A DNA stretch of 25,157 bases from a virus, in IMG/VR virus record IMGVR_UViG_3300010354_000587, positions 1 to 25,157 of that record. The stretch is one strand, 5' to 3'. Position numbers and translations under genes: made by a program. The notes under the pieces were generated by a model that worked only from the letters and a program-made list of their open reading frames with translations, searched no databases and was not told the DNA's origin. This document shows, one piece after another, positions 19,116 through 25,157 of the stretch. How positions within the stretch are numbered: the stretch's first letter is position 1; every line of letters starts with the position of its first letter.

Positions 19116-19367
19116 ATGGCAAAGGAACCAACAATATTTGAAAAAGCAGCTAATTTTGCTGTGGCAGTTACAAAGCATGTTGCTGCTGGAATGCCTACTC
19201 TGACTGAAGATAAGGTTAAAATAAGATTGGATATTTGTGATACATGTCCAGAAGTTAATAAGTCAACACCTAATTGGACATGTACAAAATGTGGTTGTAA
19301 TTTAAAAATTAAAGCATCTTGGGCAAGCCAAGATTGTCCTATTAAAAAGTGGCCTACAATTACTTAG
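19116..19367 (+). CDS. Small Cys-rich (zinc-ribbon-like) protein, 83 aa
   Basis: ATG with GAGG upstream. Cysteines at 41, 44, 56, 59, 61 and 74 in the pattern CDTC...CTKCGC...C, a likely zinc site; the phrase LDICDTCPEVNKSTPNWTCT and the end CPIKKWP resemble small proteins common in phages and bacteria whose role is unknown. The N-terminal 30 residues form a helix (FEKAANFAVAVTKHVAAGMP). Located between the capsid terminator and the fibre gene. Confidence 0.75.
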   Translation: MAKEPTIFEKAANFAVAVTKHVAAGMPTLTEDKVKIRLDICDTCPEVNKSTPNWTCTKCGCNLKIKASWASQDCPIKKWPTIT

Positions 19368-19402
19368 CATATGGTGTATTTAACTTTGGGAGAAAATAAA
19401 AT

Positions 19403-22400
19403 ATGCACTTCCAAAGAAACATAACAAGAATACAAGATCAAGATGACTTTTCTGGAATACCAAATTCTGGAGAAGTTATTGCTTTTGATGGACAAAATTT
19501 TGTTCCGTCAGGTATTACTGGTTATCAAGGAAACCAAGGACACCAAGGTGAACAAGGTTATATAGGTGTTCAAGGACATCAAGGACAAGAAGGAGAACAA
19601 GGAAATCAAGGACTTCAAGGTAGTCAAGGCAACCAAGGAAATCAAGGATTTCAAGGCAACCAAGGATTACAAGGTAATCAAGGTAATCAGGGAAATAAAG
19701 GAGAACAAGGTTTTCAAGGAAATCAAGGTCAACAGGGATTGCAAGGCAGTCAGGGATTTCAAGGAACTGCTGGAATAAATGGGTCTCAAGGAAATCAAGG
19801 ATTTCAAGGAATAGCTGGAATAAATGGAGCACAAGGAAGTCAAGGTTTTCAAGGAAATGATGGTCATTATTCAGAGTTCATAGGAACTTTTGATAATGAG
19901 ACACATCTTTTAACAACTCATCCAAATGGTCCACCACAAATATATCAATGGGCATTTGCACCAGATGATGCAAATCCATTAATTTTATGGGTTTATAGAT
20001 ATGATCCAAATTCTGTAAATTATTGGGCAAAAGAAGATATTTCTTTAACTTCTGGCCCTCAAGGTAACCAAGGGTCACAAGGTGATCAAGGATCACAAGG
20101 CAATCAAGGCGAACAGGGATTCCAAGGTAATCAAGGCGACCAAGGTAACCAAGGGTTTCAAGGTGAACAAGGTTCACAGGGGTTCCAAGGTGATCAAGGA
20201 AACCAAGGTGATCAAGGGAATCAAGGTGATCAAGGATTCCAAGGTGATCAAGGTAACCAAGGTGACCAAGGGAATCAAGGTGACCAAGGAAACCAAGGTA
20301 ACCAAGGTGATCAAGGTAACCAAGGTGACCAAGGGAATCAAGGTGACCAAGGAAACCAAGGTAACCAAGGTGATCAAGGGAATCAAGGTGATCAAGGATT
20401 CCAAGGTGACCAAGGTGATCAAGGTGATCAAGGGAATCAAGGGGAACAAGGTTCTCAGGGTGATCAAGGATTCCAAGGTGATCAAGGTAACCAAGGTGAC
20501 CAAGGCAACCAAGGGGAACAAGGTTTTCAAGGCGAACAAGGTTCGCAGGGTGATCAAGGATTCCAAGGTGACCAAGGCAACCAAGGCAACCAAGGATTTC
20601 AAGGTGACCAAGGTAACCAAGGTAACCAAGGGTTTCAAGGCAATCAAGGATCACAGGGTTATCAAGGCAATCAAGGATCAGATGCATTATGGAATTTTAG
20701 AGGTGCTTATAGTGGCGGTGCATCATATGCTGTAGGTGATATAGCAACTTATTTAGGGCAAACTTGGTATCGCATTCATTCTAATGGTGGCAATGTTGGG
20801 GATACCCCATCAGAAGGAACTTTTTGGACATTGATTGCCGAAAAAGGGCAACAAGGTTTTCAAGGTTATCAAGGATCACAAGGTAATCAAGGAAATCAAG
20901 GTAATCAAGGATTTCAAGGAAACCAAGGTTTTCAAGGAAATCAAGGTGATGCTGGATCTGGAGTAACAATTCAAGGATCTGAATCTTGGGAAAATATATT
21001 CAATAATGAAACTTTTAGTGCTGTTCTTGGAGATATGTGGATATTAACATCTACCGCACAAGGAACAGCATCACAATCATGCCCTAATCCTTCTAATGGT
21101 TCTGCTGCTGCTGGAGATGGTGTTGTATATACTGGGAATTCTCCAACTTACTGGCAAAATGTTGGTCCTATTCGTGGACCACAAGGAAATGTTGGTTCTC
21201 AAGGTAATCAAGGTATTCAAGGAAACCAAGGTTTTCAAGGATTTCAAGGAAATCAGGGATCACAAGGTAATCAAGGGATTCAAGGAAATCAAGGTTTTCA
21301 AGGTTATCAAGGAGATCAAGGTTTTCAAGGTAACCAAGGGCTTCAAGGTAATCAAGGTTATCAAGGAAATCAAGGCAATACTGGAATTAGTAGTGGTTTA
21401 GTTTTATTTTTAGATACTGCTGGTGGTGCATATCCACAGACAGGAGAGTTGCTGACTTCTCCAGACACAGGTACTCAAACCACAATTACAACTGGTAGAT
21501 TAAATGTTGCCAATAATTATCTAGTAGGAACATTTACTACTCCAGCCAATTCTCTAACATCTACAGTCATAGTTGGTGGCATATGGTTGTTAAAACAGAT
21601 TGCTAGTTGCACAACAACTAGTCAATTACCAACCATGCATTATGGTATTTATAGTGTTGATGCAGATGGTGTAAGCAATGAAATTTTGATTGCTGCTGGA
21701 AACTCAACAACTGCTACCTTTATTCCGGTTTCTCAATCCAGCATCGACATACAAGTTAGTGTTCCAGATACAATATTGATTGATTTAACAAAAAGAATAA
21801 GAATAAAAATTTATGTAAACATAAAACAAAATAATTCTACTGTTACTTTAGAATACAGAGACCAAACTCAGTCAGTTCTTATTACAACGCTTGTTGCTAA
21901 TCCAGCAACTGGGCCACAAGGATATCAAGGCAACCAAGGACTCCAAGGCAATCAAGGATTACAAGGTAACCAAGGATTCCAAGGTGACCAAGGAAACCAA
22001 GGTAACCAAGGAAACCAAGGAAACCAAGGGAATCAAGGTGATCAAGGATTCCAAGGTGAACAAGGCAACCAAGGCAACCAAGGTGAACAAGGCAACCAAG
22101 GGTTCCAAGGTTATCAAGGTGACCAAGGGAACCAAGGTGACCAAGGGAACCAAGGTGATCAAGGGAACCAAGGTGATCAAGGCAACCAAGGTGACCAAGG
22201 GAACCAAGGGTTACAAGGCGATCAAGGTGACCAAGGCTACCAAGGGTTCCAAGGTTATCAAGGTGACCAAGGCAACCAAGGTGACCAAGGTGACCAAGGG
22301 AACCAAGGGTTCCAAGGCGATCAAGGATTACAAGGCGATCAAGGTGATCAAGGCTACCAAGGGTTCCAAGGCGATCAAGGTGATCAAGGCAACCAAGGGT

Positions 22401-25009
22401 TTCAAGGTTATCAAGGTGACCAAGGAAACCAAGGTAATCAAGGTGACCAAGGAAACCAAGGGTTCCAAGGTTATCAAGGTGACCAAGGTAACCAAGGATT
22501 CCAAGGGGATCAAGGCGAACAAGGCAACCAAGGGTTTCAAGGTGATCAAGGATCACAAGGTGACCAAGGGAACCAAGGTGATCAAGGATATCAAGGAGAG
22601 CAAGGCAATCAGGGATCAACTGGTAGTTTTGGCGGTGTAACAGTTGAATATAAAATAGATACAAATAATTATTCAATTAACGACCCAGGCGACAATTATA
22701 TAAGATTTAACAATGCTTCTCTTGCACTAGCCACACATGTTATAATTGATGATAATCCAAATAATGCAAACATAGATCTTTCTCTATTTTTAGCTACAAT
22801 CGCTGCTTCAACAAGCACTATGAAAGGTCATTTCAAATTATCTAAGAAAAATGATTCTACAGTATTTGCACTTTATACTATAAGCAATTCCTCAGAAGAA
22901 GAACCTAGCTTTTTTGATGTTACAGTTTCTTACTTATCTGGGAGCGGAACATTTTCTAATGATGATGAAGTATTGCTCACTTTTGCAAGAACTGGTGATA
23001 AAGGCGATACTGGTAACCAAGGTTTACAAGGCAATCAAGGATTACAAGGTAACCAAGGATTTCAAGGAACTCAAGGTGCTGGTTTTCAAGGTTATCAAGG
23101 ATTTCAAGGTTATCAAGGTAATCTTGGCGTACAAGGTTATCAAGGTAATCAAGGCTTACAAGGTATAACTGGTGCTACTGGTGCTGGTGGTGCTTTAGGT
23201 TATTGGGGATCTTTTTGGTCAACGCAAGATCAAACAGCTTCGCTTGCTAATACAGAATATTTAATTACTTATAATAATACTGATTCAGATAGTAATGGTA
23301 TTAGTATTGTATCAAATAGTAGGATAACATTTGCATATGAGGGAGTTTATAGTATTACTTTTTCTGTGCAATTTGTTAATACTGATACACAGATACATGA
23401 TGCCAATGTATGGCTAAAGAAAAATGACTCGAATGTGAGCGATACCGATAGTAAATTTAGCATTACAAGTTCGCATGGCGGTATTGATGGTCACATGATT
23501 GGTACTGTTAATTATGTATTAAAATTAGCAGCGAATGATTATCTCCAATTAGCATGGTCAACTAACGACACAGGAATATCACTACAATATATTGCTGCTA
23601 CTTCTCCTGCTCCAGCTATTCCTAGCATAATACTTACAGCAACTCAAGTTCTTTATACACAAGTTGGTCCACAAGGTTACCAAGGTTTTCAAGGAGTTAT
23701 TGGTTCACAAGGATATCAGGGTCATCAAGGCAATCAAGGTTTTCAAGGAACTGCTGGAACAAATGGAACCAATGGAGCACAAGGTAATCAAGGATTTCAA
23801 GGGTCTATTGGATCTCAAGGAGATCAAGGATCTACTGGATCTCAAGGATATCAAGGATTTCAAGGATCTACTGGATCACAGGGAGATCAAGGATTTCAAG
23901 GAGATATTGGTTCACAGGGAAATCAAGGATCTCAGGGGGATCAAGGATCTGTTGGATCTCAGGGGAATCAAGGATCTATTGGATCTCAGGGGGATCAAGG
24001 ATTTCAAGGTGACCAAGGAAACCAAGGTAATCAAGGATTTCAAGGAGATCAAGGATCTGTTGGATCTCAGGGTGATCAAGGATTTCAAGGGTCTATTGGA
24101 TCTCAAGGAGATCAAGGTTTTCAAGGATCTACTGGATCACAGGGAGATCAAGGATCTATTGGATCTCAGGGAAATCAAGGATTTCAAGGTGACCAAGGAT
24201 TTCAAGGTGATCAAGGATTAACTGGACCAGTAGCTGGATCTGCAAATCAAGTAGTTTATAAAGACGGAAGTAATGCTGCTGCTGGTTCTTCATCATTTAC
24301 ATTTGATGGAACAACAGTAACTGTACCAATTCTTTCAGTTACTAGAACCGCTGGAACTGGAACACAAAGCCCTTCTGTAACTATTACTGCTCCTGCTCAT
24401 ACAGCTTTAACAGCTTCTACAGAGTCCAATGACTTAAATATAAATTTGGCAAGAACGGCACAATTTGCAACTGGTGCATTAACTACTCAAAGAGCAGTTA
24501 GAATACAAGCTCCAACTTATAGTTTTGTTGGTGCTAGTACATTAACTACAGCAGCTACTGTTCAGATTGATTCTGCACCTGTTGCTGGAACTAATGCCAC
24601 ATTAACAAACGCAATAACATTCAGAGCTTTAACTGGTGTTGCTACTGCGGTTGGTATAGTTATACAAGGTGCTTCATCTCAATCTGGTGATTTATTTCAA
24701 ATACAAAATAATTCAGCCACAGTATTGTTTTCATTTAATAGTAATGGTTCTTTAGTTCTTAGTCCTTACGGAACTTCTACTGGAAATACCAACGAGCTTC
24801 GCTTTTTAGAGCTTGCTGCCAACGGCACAAATTATGTTGGATTTAAAGGTGCAGATAGCATAGCTGCTAATGTAATATGGACTTTACCATCAACAGATGG
24901 CAATAATACTGGTACAATATTAACTAATGGTAGTGGAACACTATCTTGGTCTACAGCACCATCAGCAGGAAGCAATATATTTTTAGCTAACAACTTTGGA
25001 GGTTTATAA
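19403..25009 (+). CDS. Giant collagen-like tail fibre, 1868 aa
   Basis: GGGAG precedes the ATG. A short N-terminal segment is followed by seven Gly-X-Gln repeat segments (about 19520-19860, 20056-20679, 20848-20955, 21176-21380, 21912-22618, 22996-23185, 23667-24235) separated by six non-repeat domains, and a C-terminal domain. X is mostly Asn, Asp, Phe, Glu or Ser; Pro is nearly absent. Domain 2 (about 20680-20847; YSGGASYAVGDIATYLGQTW) resembles a carbohydrate-binding CBM5/12-type module. Domain 6 (about 23186-23666; ITFAYEGVYSITFSVQFVNT) looks like a C1q/TNF jelly roll. Triple-helix rods with globular binding domains suit a host-recognition fibre trimer. Confidence 0.88.
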   Translation: MHFQRNITRIQDQDDFSGIPNSGEVIAFDGQNFVPSGITGYQGNQGHQGEQGYIGVQGHQGQEGEQGNQGLQGSQGNQGNQGFQGNQGLQGNQGNQGNKGEQGFQGNQGQQGLQGSQGFQGTAGINGSQGNQGFQGIAGINGAQGSQGFQGNDGHYSEFIGTFDNETHLLTTHPNGPPQIYQWAFAPDDANPLILWVYRYDPNSVNYWAKEDISLTSGPQGNQGSQGDQGSQGNQGEQGFQGNQGDQGNQGFQGEQGSQGFQGDQGNQGDQGNQGDQGFQGDQGNQGDQGNQGDQGNQGNQGDQGNQGDQGNQGDQGNQGNQGDQGNQGDQGFQGDQGDQGDQGNQGEQGSQGDQGFQGDQGNQGDQGNQGEQGFQGEQGSQGDQGFQGDQGNQGNQGFQGDQGNQGNQGFQGNQGSQGYQGNQGSDALWNFRGAYSGGASYAVGDIATYLGQTWYRIHSNGGNVGDTPSEGTFWTLIAEKGQQGFQGYQGSQGNQGNQGNQGFQGNQGFQGNQGDAGSGVTIQGSESWENIFNNETFSAVLGDMWILTSTAQGTASQSCPNPSNGSAAAGDGVVYTGNSPTYWQNVGPIRGPQGNVGSQGNQGIQGNQGFQGFQGNQGSQGNQGIQGNQGFQGYQGDQGFQGNQGLQGNQGYQGNQGNTGISSGLVLFLDTAGGAYPQTGELLTSPDTGTQTTITTGRLNVANNYLVGTFTTPANSLTSTVIVGGIWLLKQIASCTTTSQLPTMHYGIYSVDADGVSNEILIAAGNSTTATFIPVSQSSIDIQVSVPDTILIDLTKRIRIKIYVNIKQNNSTVTLEYRDQTQSVLITTLVANPATGPQGYQGNQGLQGNQGLQGNQGFQGDQGNQGNQGNQGNQGNQGDQGFQGEQGNQGNQGEQGNQGFQGYQGDQGNQGDQGNQGDQGNQGDQGNQGDQGNQGLQGDQGDQGYQGFQGYQGDQGNQGDQGDQGNQGFQGDQGLQGDQGDQGYQGFQGDQGDQGNQGFQGYQGDQGNQGNQGDQGNQGFQGYQGDQGNQGFQGDQGEQGNQGFQGDQGSQGDQGNQGDQGYQGEQGNQGSTGSFGGVTVEYKIDTNNYSINDPGDNYIRFNNASLALATHVIIDDNPNNANIDLSLFLATIAASTSTMKGHFKLSKKNDSTVFALYTISNSSEEEPSFFDVTVSYLSGSGTFSNDDEVLLTFARTGDKGDTGNQGLQGNQGLQGNQGFQGTQGAGFQGYQGFQGYQGNLGVQGYQGNQGLQGITGATGAGGALGYWGSFWSTQDQTASLANTEYLITYNNTDSDSNGISIVSNSRITFAYEGVYSITFSVQFVNTDTQIHDANVWLKKNDSNVSDTDSKFSITSSHGGIDGHMIGTVNYVLKLAANDYLQLAWSTNDTGISLQYIAATSPAPAIPSIILTATQVLYTQVGPQGYQGFQGVIGSQGYQGHQGNQGFQGTAGTNGTNGAQGNQGFQGSIGSQGDQGSTGSQGYQGFQGSTGSQGDQGFQGDIGSQGNQGSQGDQGSVGSQGNQGSIGSQGDQGFQGDQGNQGNQGFQGDQGSVGSQGDQGFQGSIGSQGDQGFQGSTGSQGDQGSIGSQGNQGFQGDQGFQGDQGLTGPVAGSANQVVYKDGSNAAAGSSSFTFDGTTVTVPILSVTRTAGTGTQSPSVTITAPAHTALTASTESNDLNINLARTAQFATGALTTQRAVRIQAPTYSFVGASTLTTAATVQIDSAPVAGTNATLTNAITFRALTGVATAVGIVIQGASSQSGDLFQIQNNSATVLFSFNSNGSLVLSPYGTSTGNTNELRFLELAANGTNYVGFKGADSIAANVIWTLPSTDGNNTGTILTNGSGTLSWSTAPSAGSNIFLANNFGGL
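19520..24235 (+). repeat. Nine-base Gly-X-Gln coding repeats
   Basis: DNA repeats with unit GGN-NNN-CAA, Gln almost always CAA. Segments at 20056-20679 and 21912-22618 have nearly uniform GGTGACCAAGG-type units, while others are more varied. They are prone to in-frame length change by recombination. Confidence 0.9.
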
Positions 25010-25011
25010 AA

Positions 25012-25157
25012 ATGCCAGTTACAGCAACACCAATATTTGTACAATCACCTTTGATTGGTTATTTGGATATGAGTGCTCAAACAGCGTGTACAACTAGAGG
25101 TAAGACTGCTACTGCCAGTCTTGCAGGAGCTAATATTGTACAATTGCTAAATACTAC
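25012..25157 (+). CDS. Partial virion-associated gene, 5' end
   Basis: Starts two bases after the fibre stop with GGAGG inside the fibre end; open to the window edge (48 codons). MPVTATPIFVQSPLIGYLDM and then SAQTACTTRGKTATASLAGA. Gene order suggests a tail or fibre-linked structural protein; no family can be named from this fragment. Confidence 0.65.
   Translation, partial: MPVTATPIFVQSPLIGYLDMSAQTACTTRGKTATASLAGANIVQLLNT

Noticed and set aside
19878-20687. Long minus-strand open frame within the fibre gene (Leu/Gly/His-rich)
   Set aside because: It mirrors the nine-base Gly-X-Gln repeat, which lacks stops in several frames; the product is a monotonous LGHLD pattern with no start signal.
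21897-22676. Second long minus-strand frame in the fibre gene, and plus-strand K/V/T-rich frames beside it
   Set aside because: Same repeat artefact; composition follows frame-shifted CAAGGTGAC units.

Overview
The window is part of the genome of a tailed double-stranded DNA phage. The evidence is a packaging and capsid module (large terminase, portal, prohead protease with scaffold, decoration-like protein, HK97-type major capsid protein) followed by a very long collagen-like fibre. The DNA is AT-rich, genes are short and tightly packed or overlapping, and Shine-Dalgarno sites of the AAGGAG type are nearly universal. Good sigma70-type boxes (TTGACA/TAATAT, TTGTCA/TATAAT) point to a host with a conventional housekeeping sigma factor. 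The host itself cannot be named from the sequence.

Layout. Positions 1-7050 read leftward (minus strand) and hold about 18 small genes of 27-229 codons. Almost all are unrecognised; the exceptions are a Gp88-family cysteine-rich protein and a sigma-like factor. The units are fired by 17 copies of a 27-bp two-box element, TAAATA-N15-CGAATA, with invariant spacing, each just ahead of a unit. Between gene groups sit repeated modules (A about 1260-1613, B about 3041-3403, C about 4644-4967, and a partial D about 6330-6572). Each is built from a variable folded body, a conserved GGATA/TATCC hairpin and a two-box promoter; A, B and C then have a gene-less folded RNA segment and a second promoter. 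These modules are the most novel feature here.

Positions about 7050-7770 are the divergent control region. A consensus sigma70 promoter drives the leftward sigma-like gene. Beside it lies an array of six TGNCA-N3-TGNCA half-dyads, four of them spaced exactly 54 bp apart. A second sigma70-type promoter may start the rightward arm.

Positions 7769-25157 read rightward with overlapping genes: a small acidic protein, a second sigma-like factor with a Cys cluster, a possible small terminase, GDP-mannose 4,6-dehydratase, an ERCC4-type nuclease, large terminase, portal, a glycosyltransferase-like protein, a small protein, the protease with an in-frame nested scaffold, a decoration-like protein and the major capsid protein. 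A strong terminator follows, then a small Cys-rich protein, the 1868-residue fibre and the start of another gene.

Working model (inference): host RNA polymerase first reads the sigma-like gene at 6574-7047, and one or both phage sigma-like proteins then redirect polymerase to the two-box promoters of the leftward arm or to the late rightward arm. The GDP-sugar dehydratase and glycosyltransferase-like genes inside the virion module suggest glycan decoration of the particle or alteration of the host surface.
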